Assembly: GCF_003072505.1 (NCBI RefSeq)
Contig: NZ_NTGB01000001.1
Coordinates: 818,820 to 882,819, forward strand
Length of the DNA: 64,000 nucleotides
Reading direction: 5' to 3'
Origin: Polynucleobacter rarus
GTDB lineage: Bacteria; Pseudomonadota; Gammaproteobacteria; Burkholderiales; Burkholderiaceae
The notes beneath the pieces were generated by a model. The model did not search any database, was not told the DNA's origin, and saw nothing but the letters and a program-made list of their open reading frames with translations. Made by a program: the position numbers and the translations under genes. The number at the start of each line of letters is the position of its first letter. Position 1 is the first letter of the stretch. Positions 25,975 through 35,655 of the stretch are shown here, one piece after another.

Positions 25975-26344
25975 AATAGGCTGAGGGTGAATGATTTAAT
26001 TTGATATTGGCATTGGGACTGGTATTACTGTTTTGTGGATGCCACTCTATTTGAAATTTGCCAGTTGCCTTTGCCTCAAACTTATAAACCACTAATTGAT
26101 TTTTTGGTACTCTCACTTCTATTCCGTAGGCATGCAGGTGCAACTCACCAGGTTTGTTACTAGTTATTTGCCATTCAATCTGCTCATGCTGCTTTACTTT
26201 AATGCGAAGTGGGGGTTTTTCTGAGTGAATTAGTTGATCATCAATTAATTGAAATTGAAATACTTTTTTAGTCGTATCAGTAATTCCTTCAGTTGGGTAA
26301 ACCATTACCCAACTGAAGAATATCAAACACAAAAATCGTTTCAT
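25955..26344 (-). CDS. Small exported cupredoxin-like protein
   Basis: 129 residues with a signal peptide (MKRFLCLIFFSWVMVYPTEG). The mature domain is beta-rich and resembles a cupredoxin fold: PLRIKVKQHEQIEWQITSNKPGELHLHAYG, then VYKFEAKATGKFQIEWHPQ. It lacks the cysteine copper ligand of blue copper proteins but keeps several histidines (LHLHAYG, EWHPQ), so metal binding is possible but unproved. Its gene overlaps the start of the polytopic membrane protein gene by 20 bases and is probably first in that two-gene unit. Confidence 0.6.
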   Translation of the reverse strand: MKRFLCLIFFSWVMVYPTEGITDTTKKVFQFQLIDDQLIHSEKPPLRIKVKQHEQIEWQITSNKPGELHLHAYGIEVRVPKNQLVVYKFEAKATGKFQIEWHPQNSNTSPNANIKLNHSPSAYFEVYPN

Positions 26345-26372
26345 TTTAAAAATGAAATTGACTTATGGTGGT

Positions 26373-27848
26373 TTACTTAACTACTGCATCCCAATTAGCA
26401 ATCTTTCTAGCAGGCCCTGTTAACTGAAGAATGTGCATTCCTGTATTTGCACGATCGACGATATAAATATAGCCTCTGTCATCAACTTCCACGTTATTGG
26501 TTTGTATTGCTATTTTCGTTGCAGCCGCTGTATACGGTAATTTCGCACCTGCAGAACTTGCTGGAGTTTCAAGGGCTACCGTATTTTTATTAATGGCGGG
26601 CACAAAATAGGCAATTTCTTTGGGTGCAAAAGGATCTCTCACATCAAGAGCTCTAACCCCTGAATTGAAATAGGCGAAGAACATAATTTTCTTGTAGAAA
26701 ATATCAGTCATATTTTCATTAGATGAGTGAGCACCATGACGGCCACCTTTTTTACACAAATTTCCTGGCATATCAGGTAAGGCCCAGTTAGAAACTCCAT
26801 AAGGTTTGGTTTCACTTGAAATATCCATAAACCAGACCATTTGACGGCCTTCTAAGCATTCTTTTTGGATTGCTTCGTCAGTAGTCACCAAAATATCGCC
26901 TTTATTTCCTAATAGGCTATTTTTAAACTGTGGAAACTCCATGTCTAACATCGGGAAGGTAGTGTGGGCGCCGTGCATTGGCGGTAACTCTGTTCTAGAT
27001 ACTTGTGGATACAGTAAATTCTCAGGAGTTGGCTCTTTTGGACCATTTAATAATTTCTCACGATCAACAATTTGAATGATCCCTTCTGTGTTGGTTCCGT
27101 AACCAAAATACACTCTATTTCCTTTAGGACCTGTTGAAATTGGACCATGCAAAGCAATCGGTACGGCTCCACTAGATCCAGGATTTTGTCCAACGAGTCC
27201 AAAGTCCCGAATGAAGACAGGCTTTGCTGGATCTGACAAATCATAAATTTGCGTCATACGGTTCGTTCGCCACTGTGGATTACCTGAAACAAGGTAAGCA
27301 ATTCCGGTATCACACTCCCAAAAGCTTTTATGTGTTCCCTTTAAACCTTTTACGACAGTAGTCAAAAGACTAGGGTTTTCCGGTTGTGTAACATCCCAAA
27401 TCTCATGAGATTGATTACCAAAAACTCTCAACATGTAAAATTTGCTCTTATCTGCTCTAGGTAATGTGGCACCTGAACATACGCGCACCATTTGTGCGCC
27501 ACCTTGTTCAGCTTTGCCTTCTTCACCAGGCAGATGTTTTAAATATTTTGGATTTTTGGGATCAGTAACATCAATAATTGAAGTGCCGTTGTTTTCCATT
27601 TGACCATTCAAGGTATTTAACTTGAAGTCACCATGGTGACCTACATAAGCAATCCAACGATTCCCTTGCTTTTGAATGGTTGGTTGATATGCAGTTCTTC
27701 CTTGCAAATCGCTGTAGCCTAATAAGGCCATATTTTTGGAATCTGTAACACCTTGGGCAACGCTATTTAGTGTTGTTAGCGCTAAAAAACTAATAGTGAT
27801 GAGTTTAAAAAGGCTGGGCTTTAATGCCTGAGTTAAGCAACTTTGCAT
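26373..27848 (-). CDS. Exported LVIVD-repeat beta-propeller protein
   Basis: 491 residues from the ATG at 27846-27848, chosen because CGGAGACAATTC precedes it and a signal peptide follows (ending NSVAQG); the open frame continues 29 codons upstream. Repeats of the type GTSIIDVTDPKNPKYL, HEIWDVTQPENPSLL, MTQIYDLSDPAKPVF and VRALDVRDPFAPKEI recur through the chain and form propeller blades. Proteins of this group are periplasmic or surface-located with no fixed activity. A related but cytoplasmic-looking paralogue lies at 54870-56111. It lies 28 bases upstream of the cupredoxin-like gene and may be co-transcribed with it. Confidence 0.8.
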   Translation of the reverse strand: MQSCLTQALKPSLFKLITISFLALTTLNSVAQGVTDSKNMALLGYSDLQGRTAYQPTIQKQGNRWIAYVGHHGDFKLNTLNGQMENNGTSIIDVTDPKNPKYLKHLPGEEGKAEQGGAQMVRVCSGATLPRADKSKFYMLRVFGNQSHEIWDVTQPENPSLLTTVVKGLKGTHKSFWECDTGIAYLVSGNPQWRTNRMTQIYDLSDPAKPVFIRDFGLVGQNPGSSGAVPIALHGPISTGPKGNRVYFGYGTNTEGIIQIVDREKLLNGPKEPTPENLLYPQVSRTELPPMHGAHTTFPMLDMEFPQFKNSLLGNKGDILVTTDEAIQKECLEGRQMVWFMDISSETKPYGVSNWALPDMPGNLCKKGGRHGAHSSNENMTDIFYKKIMFFAYFNSGVRALDVRDPFAPKEIAYFVPAINKNTVALETPASSAGAKLPYTAAATKIAIQTNNVEVDDRGYIYIVDRANTGMHILQLTGPARKIANWDAVVK

Positions 27849-28000
27849 GAATTGTCTCCGTTTTTTTGAAATGAATAATTTCTTATTATTTGCTGATTTT
27901 ATTCTATTTTTTCTCAACAAAACAAAATAAATCAATATTTAGATGTAAATAATACAATGAGATAATATAAGTCATAATTATTTAACCTAAGAAGTTTTTT

Positions 28001-29422
28001 ATGACAAATATCACACCTGTTATCTTATCTGGCGGTTCTGGCTCAAGATTGTGGCCGTTATCAAGAGCATTACGTCCCAAGCAATTCCTGGGTGTTACGG
28101 AGGAGTTATCTTTATTTCAATTGACCTTGAGTCGCTTACAAAGTAATTTAAATGAATTAAAGATAGAGTCTCCTGTGATCGTGGCGAACGATGATCATCG
28201 TTTTTTGGTTGCTCAACAATGTCTGGACATTAATGTAGTGCCAAAATCATTAATCTTGGAACCCATCGGTAGAAATACTGCCCCAGCGATTGCCGTCGCT
28301 GCATTTTCTCTACTGCAGGAAGATCCAATTTTATTAGTACTCCCATCTGATCATATCTTTACGAATAATCAAGCTTTTCTGGATGCAGTTAAAGTGGGTG
28401 CTAATGCTGCAGAAATAGATGGCTTGGTAACTTTTGGTATTATTCCGACTGCTCCAGAAACTGGCTATGGATATGTAAAGTCCTCAGTACCTCTTGATCC
28501 AACAAAAGCGGTAGCGGTTGAAAAGTTTGTTGAGAAACCAGATCTTGAGACAGCTAAACAATACATTCAAGAGGGAACTTATACCTGGAATAGTGGCATG
28601 TTTATGTTTAAAGCCTCTATCTTTCTTGCAGAGTTATTGAAGTTCCAACCAGATATTTATAGTTCAGCTAAAACAGCATGGGAAGAAGCTAAAAAAGATT
28701 TAGATTTTATCCGTTTGGACTTAGAGAGTTTTGGTAAGTGCCGATCTGACTCAATTGATTATGCTGTAATGGAAAAAACCAATAATGCTTTGGTAGTCCC
28801 TTTGGATGCTGGATGGAATGATGTTGGTTCATGGTCTTCTGTTTGGCAAGCCTTACCCCAAGATGAGAATGGTAATGTTCAAAGAGGTGATACCCTTCTT
28901 AAAGATTGTAAAAATAGCTTTGTACATGCTGATCATCGCTTTGTTGCCTTATTAGGTGTTGAGAATATTGTTGTTGTCGAAACCTCAGATGCGTTATTAA
29001 TTGCAAACAAAGATAAAGTACAAGATGTGAAAAAAATCGTTGAGGAACTCAAAGCAAGAAAAAGTACCTTAACTGAACTTCATCGGGAAGTCCACCGTCC
29101 TTGGGGATCTTATGATTCTATTGATCAGGGTCAGCGCTACCAAGTAAAAAGAATTACAGTCAAACCAGGTGCTAAACTGTCGGTTCAAATGCATCATCAC
29201 CGAGCGGAGCATTGGATCGTTGTATCAGGGACTGCGAAGGTTTTAATTGGCGACAAAGAACAATTGCTGAGTGAAAATCATTCGGTATATATACCGATTG
29301 GAGCTGTTCACTGCTTGGAAAATCCTGGAAAATTGCCCTTGGAATTAATTGAGGTTCAATCAGGTTCTTATTTGGGTGAAGACGATATTGTTCGATTGTC
29401 AGATCAGTATGGTCGAGGATGA
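28001..29422 (+). CDS. manC: Mannose-1-phosphate guanylyltransferase/mannose-6-phosphate isomerase
   Basis: 473 residues, the usual length of the bifunctional enzyme. The N-terminal nucleotidyltransferase has the signature SGGSGSRLWPLSRALRPKQFL at about 10-30 and FVEKPD near 187. The C-terminal cupin (from about 365) carries the type II phosphomannose isomerase motif with KLSVQMHHHRAEHWIVVSG. It makes GDP-mannose from mannose-6-phosphate/fructose-6-phosphate for exopolysaccharides. AAGAAG precedes the ATG. Its place just upstream of the cellulose cluster suggests a broader polysaccharide region, although cellulose itself needs UDP-glucose, not GDP-mannose. Confidence 0.95.
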   Translation: MTNITPVILSGGSGSRLWPLSRALRPKQFLGVTEELSLFQLTLSRLQSNLNELKIESPVIVANDDHRFLVAQQCLDINVVPKSLILEPIGRNTAPAIAVAAFSLLQEDPILLVLPSDHIFTNNQAFLDAVKVGANAAEIDGLVTFGIIPTAPETGYGYVKSSVPLDPTKAVAVEKFVEKPDLETAKQYIQEGTYTWNSGMFMFKASIFLAELLKFQPDIYSSAKTAWEEAKKDLDFIRLDLESFGKCRSDSIDYAVMEKTNNALVVPLDAGWNDVGSWSSVWQALPQDENGNVQRGDTLLKDCKNSFVHADHRFVALLGVENIVVVETSDALLIANKDKVQDVKKIVEELKARKSTLTELHREVHRPWGSYDSIDQGQRYQVKRITVKPGAKLSVQMHHHRAEHWIVVSGTAKVLIGDKEQLLSENHSVYIPIGAVHCLENPGKLPLELIEVQSGSYLGEDDIVRLSDQYGRG

Positions 29423-29685
29423 TTTCTTGATAGGAAAAATTTTTAGATTGACATTAAATACATTTTCCCTATTAAAAAATTGCCTTATATTTTTTCTCTG
29501 GCAAAGAAATGATTGTTTGGGTTTTACATGATTATTATTTTATAAACACCATCTCGATAATTAAAGGGTTATTTCCCTTTGGAGTTGAAACAAATATTTA
29601 TAAACTAAATAATTTGAAAATTTAAGTTTGGAACAAGTAGAATAGAACCATTAAAATTACTATGGCCTTAATTTTGTAAATAAAA

Positions 29686-30078
29686 ATGAAATTAATATAT
29701 ATTTTCTTGGTTTTGTTCCCTTTTCAAGTGATTGGAGCAAATCTTCTTAGTTTTCAAAGTTCGGGAAACGATAACTTATATTTTTTAGTTACGGATTCTG
29801 TTCAAAAAGATTATCCTTTTGTGAAATATAAAGTGATTATCAATTATTCTTCTGAAGAAATTAAAACTTTTTATAACAAAACTATCCGCAGTTCCCAAAA
29901 AAAGATTCTAATTAATTGTGAAAACAATACTTATAAAATTTTGGAGAACTATGGTTACGAAAATTTCGGTGCATATGGCAAGAAAATAGTAATGCCATTA
30001 AATAAAGGGCATGTTTTGATAATTAATTCATACACACCAACGGAGGTCAATAGTAAATTCGTTTGCTTTGAAAATTAA
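29686..30078 (+). CDS. Small exported protein, possibly surface-adhesin E-like
   Basis: 130 residues. A signal peptide (MKLIYIFLVLFPFQVIGA) precedes a beta-rich domain: FVKYKVIINYSS, then KKILINCENNTYKILENYGY, ending in SKFVCFEN. The ordering of a WVK/VKYK-like strand, a Cys-containing NCxxxxYKI strand and a C-terminal Cys is reminiscent of surface-adhesin protein E domains of beta- and gammaproteobacteria, but the match is weak and by eye. Two cysteines could form a disulfide. No Shine-Dalgarno is evident. Lies between manC and the cellulose cluster. Confidence 0.5.
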   Translation: MKLIYIFLVLFPFQVIGANLLSFQSSGNDNLYFLVTDSVQKDYPFVKYKVIINYSSEEIKTFYNKTIRSSQKKILINCENNTYKILENYGYENFGAYGKKIVMPLNKGHVLIINSYTPTEVNSKFVCFEN

Positions 30079-30440
30079 GTATTCATAGTTAAGAATAAAA
30101 ACAATAAAAACCTGGTTTTATGTTTTACTTGTGCAATTTTGATTGCGTACTAGCTCCTAATTCAACTGAAGTTTTTTAATAAAAAATTAGTTGTAATTCT
30201 GTGCAAACCTTCTTTTTTTATATTGCCAAGCCTTTTTAGTTTCTTGTAATTATTAAGAATATCCCCTTGACGGGGGATATTCTTTGTGTTTAAATATTTA
30301 AATATACGTCTAGCTGTATTAGCATTATAATGCATAAACACTTGTTATCATTAGAAAACTTCGTAATTACTCTAGAAAATATAAAATAAAAAATGGAAAA
30401 AACTTTAATTAAAATAAATACAAACCTTTCAATATCTTAA
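30079..30440. other. Intergenic region with a terminator hairpin
   Basis: 362 bases with no gene I can support. It contains the 12-bp hairpin at 30255-30284. The rest is strongly A+T-rich. A 15-codon frame ending right at the next gene's ATG (about 30393-30440) has no ribosome site and is not claimed. Confidence 0.6.
30255..30284 (+). terminator. Hairpin terminator after the small exported protein gene
   Basis: AAGAATATCCCC pairs perfectly with GGGGATATTCTT around a six-base loop, followed by TGTGTTTAAAT. The GC-rich stem head and its position support transcription termination, with only a modest U-tract. Confidence 0.6.
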
Positions 30441-30938
30441 ATGAACATATTCCAGCGTATACTTTCATACTTCAACAAAATCCTACCAAGTTTTGGTTTA
30501 ATTGCCATAAGCGGTTTTTTGTTTTTCTCCCTTTCTTTCCTTTATGGGGTGTATCAAAATAGCAAACCTGATGCATACTGGGTTTTTCTGCAAAAGAATG
30601 CCATTGAAGATTTTTACAGTCCTAATTGTCAAGAACTTATTAGTTCTAATTACATGATAATCCCTGAAGATGTATTGGTATCTGCAGGTATAAAGTGCTC
30701 CGGCCTTGTATCAATTTGGACTGCTATTAGACTTACTCAATTCGCAAGCTCTAGAAATGGTGAGATTATTTCTTCTAGAGATGTTTATATGACGTTAAAA
30801 AGAATTGAAGACACGAGCTGGAAAACTCAAACATTCATAGATGCTGTCTTTTTTTCAATTTTAGGTATTTTATCAACATTCCTTTTGGTTACATTTTTTA
30901 ATTTTGTAAACATTACTTGGCTGAAAAAGTCTTCTTAA
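30441..30938 (+). CDS. Membrane protein with two transmembrane segments, function unknown
   Basis: 165 residues. Membrane segments are predicted at about 18-38 (LIAISGFLFFSLSFLYGVY) and about 132-154 (AVFFSILGILSTFLLVTFFNFV). The roughly 90-residue part between, with two cysteines (SPNCQELIS, GIKCSGLVS), should face the periplasm. No family recognised and no good Shine-Dalgarno seen. It precedes the cellulose cluster on the same strand, but 581 bases separate them, so a shared function is only possible. Confidence 0.55.
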   Translation: MNIFQRILSYFNKILPSFGLIAISGFLFFSLSFLYGVYQNSKPDAYWVFLQKNAIEDFYSPNCQELISSNYMIIPEDVLVSAGIKCSGLVSIWTAIRLTQFASSRNGEIISSRDVYMTLKRIEDTSWKTQTFIDAVFFSILGILSTFLLVTFFNFVNITWLKKSS

Positions 30939-31519
30939 GCTTTGATAGGGATGAAAACACTTGGCTAAGGGGGCTCCTGGCGGATTTTATCTAAGTAAAA
31001 TATCTTTCAAAAAATCTTAAACTGGTCCCCACAAGCATGCTTATGATTTGGGGAAGGCGAATTAATGGAATAGTCATTGATAAGGTCTTTAAGCATTCCA
31101 TGTGGCTGTTATTCCGTTCAAGCACTAATAATCCGATGCAAAATGAGCTGAAAAATGTTAGTGTAAGCGGATTCAGAAATACGATAGTAAGCAGCAAATT
31201 TTAGTTTTAAACAATCTGATTTTTGGGAGAAGGCCTCCTATGAGTAAGTAATGATTCTAAATTCACTCACCCACAAAGAGGATATCAATCCAATCTACAA
31301 TATATTTGTAGCAAAAAATCACCAAAATTAATAAAGCTACTACTCAAATTAGCTTGAGAATGAAATTAATTATACTTTTGAATTTTTTAATGTTTGACTT
31401 AATGTAATCAGTTTGGGTATTTTAAATTATCCTTTTAAATACTTGTTACAAAAAAGTTAATATGACTTATTTTTGTATTATCATTAAGTTTATAAAAATT
31501 TTTTTTAAGAAAGAAATCA
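30939..31519. other. Long intergenic region before the cellulose cluster
   Basis: 581 bases in which I find no convincing gene. A 68-codon minus-strand frame (30991-31197) has no ribosome site and no recognisable similarity. A 10-base palindrome AAGCATGCTT is at about 31033-31042. The last 150 bases are very A+T-rich and should hold the promoter of the wss/bcs cluster. No recognisable c-di-GMP riboswitch was seen. Confidence 0.5.
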
Positions 31520-32173
31520 ATGGCATTAGCGAATTTAGCGGGAATAGCAGTTTTAGTCATTGGAGAGAGTCATATGTCTCTTCCGTCTTATTTGTTAGAC
31601 CCGCTAACTGAGAGTTTGACTAATCAAGGAGCTAAGGTATATGCATATGGAGCTTGCGGAGCAAGCGCTGGTGATTGGTTAAAAAAAATTCAAGTACCGT
31701 GTGGCGCTAAAAAAGTAGGTAGTGAAAAGGCAACTGTAAAAGGCAGTGATGCTACAACAACTCCGATAAAAGATTTAATTTCTTTTGACAAACCAGATAT
31801 CGTTCTAGTAATTATTGGGGATACTATGGCATCGTATGGAAAGCCATTTCCTCAGGCTTGGGCTTGGCAAGGTGTAACAAGTTTAGCTAAAGAAATAAGT
31901 TCAACAAATACTCCTTGCATCTGGGTTGGCCCAGCCTGGGGTAAAGAGGGTGGTAAGTACGGAAAGAATAATGATCGAGTGAAATTTTTCAGTACTTTTT
32001 TGGCAAACAATGTTTCGCCTTGCGAATATGTTGCATCAACAAAGTTTTCCAATATAGGGGATTGGGCTACTATAGACGGTCAGCATCTAACCCCAGCTGG
32101 TTATAAAAGTTGGAGTAGCAAGATAACCCAATCAGTCCTCAATAGCCCTTTGACGAAACCAAAGAAAATTTAA
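31520..32173 (+). CDS. wssF: WssF-like SGNH-fold protein, copy 1 (cellulose acetylation)
   Basis: 217 residues of SGNH hydrolase type. Block I is LVIGESHMS with Ser17 as candidate nucleophile (Glu16 replaces the usual Asp), the block II glycine lies in GACGAS, block III is IIGDT, and Asp186/His189 in DGQH complete the triad. It matches a paralogue 3.5 kb downstream along its whole length. In the Pseudomonas wss operon, WssF is a small protein linked with cellulose acetylation by WssG-I. Block I starts at residue 12, so no cleavable signal peptide is possible, and no upstream in-frame start exists, yet four cysteines (46, 61, 133, 168) match the second copy. First gene of the cluster; GAAAG-type ribosome site upstream. 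Confidence 0.75.
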   Translation: MALANLAGIAVLVIGESHMSLPSYLLDPLTESLTNQGAKVYAYGACGASAGDWLKKIQVPCGAKKVGSEKATVKGSDATTTPIKDLISFDKPDIVLVIIGDTMASYGKPFPQAWAWQGVTSLAKEISSTNTPCIWVGPAWGKEGGKYGKNNDRVKFFSTFLANNVSPCEYVASTKFSNIGDWATIDGQHLTPAGYKSWSSKITQSVLNSPLTKPKKI

Positions 32174-32222
32174 TCTAGACTTAAATTAATTATTCAAAAT
32201 TTATCAATTTCAGGAGTATTCT

Positions 32223-35200
32223 TTGTCAACTTCAAAATTCAAATTTTCTGTTAGTGTTCTATTGTTGAGCTCAGCTCCAGTTTCTTTCTCTCAGGATATA
32301 GATGTAATTAAAGATCTAAATGCACAAGGCCAATTTTGGATTGATAGAGGAAATTCTCAAAGGGCTGCCCAAGCTTGGAAAAAACTATTACTAATCAATC
32401 CAAAAGATGAAAATGCCTTATATGGAATGGCTATCAGTGAATTAGATAAAAAGAATTTAGATGTAACGATGGATTACTATAATAAAATAGTTGCTATCAA
32501 TCCTAAAAGTTCTTTTTTAGAAAGAATTGATCAAGACATTCGTTTAAGAAACCCAACTAATTCCAAATCATTGGAGTTGGCTAGAATAGCAACTCAGAAT
32601 CAAGATTATTCCGGAGCTGTAGAAAAATATCGCGAGGCCTTGGGGACAAACACGCCTCATGGTGCTGAAGCTTTTGAGTACTATAGCGCAATGGCTCATC
32701 TGCCAGAGAAAGCGAAAGAGTCGATTGAAGGCTTTATTAGACTTAAAAAAGAATCACCTAATGACTTACAAATTGATTTATTTTTAGCTAAGCGCTTGAT
32801 TGTTGCAGAGTCTACGCGTATTGAAGGACTAAAACAGTTACTCAGGTTAACCGCTAATCCATCTGTTAAAAGTGAAGCGATGGAAAGTATTCGACAGGCT
32901 TTAGTTTGGTTTGGTCCTCCGCGACCTGAAGAGTTTCAATTGTTTGAACAATATTTAAAAATAACTCCAGACGACAAAGAAATTATTGCCCAATTGAATG
33001 CTGGAAAAAAGAAATTAGTTGACATAACTACTGCAGCAGCTTCCCAAGGATCGTCAGCAGGTGTTATTGGTGCTCCACCTCCAATTTCGGCTAATCCTCG
33101 TTTGATTGCCGCAAAAAAACAAGCTAGTGATGCATTAGTTAAAGGAAATGACCTTGAAGCTAAAAAATATTTTCTAGATGCTTTAGCCATTGATCGTAAT
33201 GATCCTTGGACAAGATTAGAGTTGGCAAAAATCTACATGAAAAACGGCCAAGCAAGTGAAGCAAAGGGACTTGTAAACGGTTACTTATCTTCAAACCCCT
33301 CCGATACACAAGCACTTTTTGCGAGCGCAATTTTTTCATCTACAATCCCTGACTGGCAAAATGCTCTGAAAACTTTAGAGCTCATTAAACCATCTGAGAG
33401 AACTAAAGATATTGCAGAGTTCCATAAAATAGCTTGGGTTCAAACACAAATTGCTTACGCCGAAACTTTAGATCAGTCTAGTAAGAAGTCAGATGCCTTA
33501 ACTATATTGTCAAAAGTAAAACCACTAGTTGTTGATAATACTAATCTAACGGGTTTATTAGCAAATTCATATGTCGATTTAGGTTTTCCTCAAGAAGGTA
33601 TGAAACTAGTTAATGAAATGGTTAATAAATCTAGTGATCCATCAACGGACGTATTGTTGCAACAGGCATCTATTTTATTAAAAACAAATCAAGATGTTGA
33701 ATTCGGAAATGTAATTAATAAGATTCAATCTCGAAAATTGACAGTTGAGCAACGAAATTTATTTGATGACTTGCTATTTCCTTACTCAGTTCGCCAAGCT
33801 GAATCCTTAAATCAAAATGGTAACCCTAGAGAGGCACTTGAAAAACTAATCATCCTAAAAGCAAAACGACCCAATGAAACATATGTTGATGGCGCTATAG
33901 CTCGAACATACTCCAAATTAGGCATGAATCAAGAAGCAATTAACACTTACAATGAGTTACTTCAAAAAAACGAAAATCAGCCTGAAATTTTACTTGGACT
34001 TTCTCAGGTTGCTGCTCAGTCAAGAAATTTTAGCTTGGTAACTCAAACATTAGATAAATACTTATCCTTAGATCCTAATAATTCTGAATACTTGAGGAAT
34101 GCCGGAAAGGTATACCGTAGTATAGGAAAAAATGCTTTGGCACTAAGTATGTTTGAGCAATCAATGGTTAACAACCCGGACACGCCAATTCTTTCCTCAA
34201 AACCAACTGATATAAAAACTGTTGGAACTAATCCAGATAACTTTTATACCAACAAAGTTGTTGTGACAGCAGGACCTTCACCTAAATCCTCTAAAAATAA
34301 AATTATTGCTAAGGCTGAGCCTAAGCCAGTTACTAAGCCAGTTCCTTTAAATGAGACAATTGCAGATGTTATATCTGGTCAGATTGTAGTTGCTTCAAAT
34401 CTTGCTAAAAAACAAGAAGAGACCGAGCTAGAAGTTAATCAAATTAAACAAGAAAGATCTCCAGAGGTACTTGCTGGTTTTTCTTATAGATCTAAAAATG
34501 GCACTTCTGGTTCATCAAATCTAACTGACCAAGAAGTTCCCCTAGAAATCCGTTTTCCAATAAACGATTCAAAAGTAAGCCTTAAACTTACACAAGTTTC
34601 TCTAAATGCTGGGACTATTGAAGATAGTTTTTATAATAACTCAACCTTTGGTAGCGGTGTTTTGACGAGCGATATTGCTAACAACATACCTCCAGTGTTA
34701 GGTGGAATTTCTGCAAGGGGTGTAGGATTATCAGCGGGAATTCAACAAGGTGGTCTTACTGCTGACGTTGGTGTAACTCCATTAGGATTTTTGTTTTCTA
34801 AGTTTACTGGTGGTCTTAAATACCAAACCGCTCTTGATGATAATTCAACAAAGTTCATGAGTTTTAGTCTGTCATCAAGGCCAGTAACAGATTCTGTTGT
34901 TTCTTTTGCAGGATCAACTGATCCAAGATCGGGTTTATCTTGGGGTGGCGTAATGGCCAATGGTGCACGTGTAAGCTTCTCAAATACTTTCGTGGCTAAT
35001 CCATCCTTTGGAAGCTCTGTTACTGCCTCGTATCATCAAATTAATGGAACCAATGTTAAAACGAATACTCGAGCCGAAATAACAGCTGAAGTCCATAAGG
35101 ATTTGTTGAAAACATCTAATTCGTTATTTAAATTAGGTTTAAGTGCTTCAGGTATTTTTTATAAAGATAACCTAAGCGGCTTTACTTATGGAAATGGTGG

Positions 35201-35645
35201 TTACTTCAGTCCTCAACAGTACGTTGCCTTGACGGTTCCGTTGTCCTTTGAAAAAAGAACAGGTAATATTTCCTATTTAATTAAAACTGCAGTAGGTTGG
35301 CAACAGTTCAATGAAAATAGTGCTCCTTATTATCCAAATGATCCTAGTATGCAAGATTTAGCCACGAAATACTTGAGTACTAATTCCAATTTATATGGAG
35401 CAACTACACCTAATTCAGTATCTAGTTCTAATACTGGTGTTGCATTTAACTTATTTGGTGCTATGGAGTACCAAGTTGCACCGCAGTTGTTTATGGGTGG
35501 AAATGTATTATTTGATAACTCAGGAAACTATCGCCAATGGGGACTGGGAGTTAATTTACGCATTCCTTTTGAAAGAATAACAACCATACCATTAACTATG
35601 CCAGCGTCTGCTCTTTACTCTCCTTACTCTTACTTAGCACAATAA
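32223..35645 (+). CDS. bcsC: Cellulose synthase outer-membrane export protein BcsC (WssE)
   Basis: 1140 residues from a TTG start at 32223 with AGGAG six bases upstream. Signal peptide to about residue 24 (SAPVSFSQ). Residues about 30-640 hold TPR repeats (for example ALYGMAISELDKKNLDVTMDYYNKIVAINP and ALSMFEQSMVNNPDTP), which form the periplasmic scaffold. A lysine/proline-rich linker follows, then from about 750 the BCSC C-terminal beta-barrel with many GxxxxF-type strands, ending in PYSYLAQ. It should carry the glucan across the outer membrane. Unusually it is flanked on both sides by WssF-like genes rather than following bcsZ. Confidence 0.92.
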   Translation: MSTSKFKFSVSVLLLSSAPVSFSQDIDVIKDLNAQGQFWIDRGNSQRAAQAWKKLLLINPKDENALYGMAISELDKKNLDVTMDYYNKIVAINPKSSFLERIDQDIRLRNPTNSKSLELARIATQNQDYSGAVEKYREALGTNTPHGAEAFEYYSAMAHLPEKAKESIEGFIRLKKESPNDLQIDLFLAKRLIVAESTRIEGLKQLLRLTANPSVKSEAMESIRQALVWFGPPRPEEFQLFEQYLKITPDDKEIIAQLNAGKKKLVDITTAAASQGSSAGVIGAPPPISANPRLIAAKKQASDALVKGNDLEAKKYFLDALAIDRNDPWTRLELAKIYMKNGQASEAKGLVNGYLSSNPSDTQALFASAIFSSTIPDWQNALKTLELIKPSERTKDIAEFHKIAWVQTQIAYAETLDQSSKKSDALTILSKVKPLVVDNTNLTGLLANSYVDLGFPQEGMKLVNEMVNKSSDPSTDVLLQQASILLKTNQDVEFGNVINKIQSRKLTVEQRNLFDDLLFPYSVRQAESLNQNGNPREALEKLIILKAKRPNETYVDGAIARTYSKLGMNQEAINTYNELLQKNENQPEILLGLSQVAAQSRNFSLVTQTLDKYLSLDPNNSEYLRNAGKVYRSIGKNALALSMFEQSMVNNPDTPILSSKPTDIKTVGTNPDNFYTNKVVVTAGPSPKSSKNKIIAKAEPKPVTKPVPLNETIADVISGQIVVASNLAKKQEETELEVNQIKQERSPEVLAGFSYRSKNGTSGSSNLTDQEVPLEIRFPINDSKVSLKLTQVSLNAGTIEDSFYNNSTFGSGVLTSDIANNIPPVLGGISARGVGLSAGIQQGGLTADVGVTPLGFLFSKFTGGLKYQTALDDNSTKFMSFSLSSRPVTDSVVSFAGSTDPRSGLSWGGVMANGARVSFSNTFVANPSFGSSVTASYHQINGTNVKTNTRAEITAEVHKDLLKTSNSLFKLGLSASGIFYKDNLSGFTYGNGGYFSPQQYVALTVPLSFEKRTGNISYLIKTAVGWQQFNENSAPYYPNDPSMQDLATKYLSTNSNLYGATTPNSVSSSNTGVAFNLFGAMEYQVAPQLFMGGNVLFDNSGNYRQWGLGVNLRIPFERITTIPLTMPASALYSPYSYLAQ

Positions 35646-35655
35646 ATTAGAAATT

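Noticed and set aside
30393..30440. 15-codon ORF ending exactly at the start of the next gene, considered as a leader peptide
   Set aside because: No Shine-Dalgarno and no attenuator-like hairpin or codon run follows, so chance is the simpler explanation.
30991..31197. 68-codon minus-strand ORF upstream of the cellulose cluster
   Set aside because: No ribosome site, composition like its A+T-rich surroundings, and no recognisable domain; other frames in the stretch are full of stops.
30939..31519. c-di-GMP (GEMM) riboswitch before the cellulose cluster
   Set aside because: I looked for the conserved GEMM core sequences and did not find them; control by c-di-GMP is visible only at the BcsA PilZ domain.
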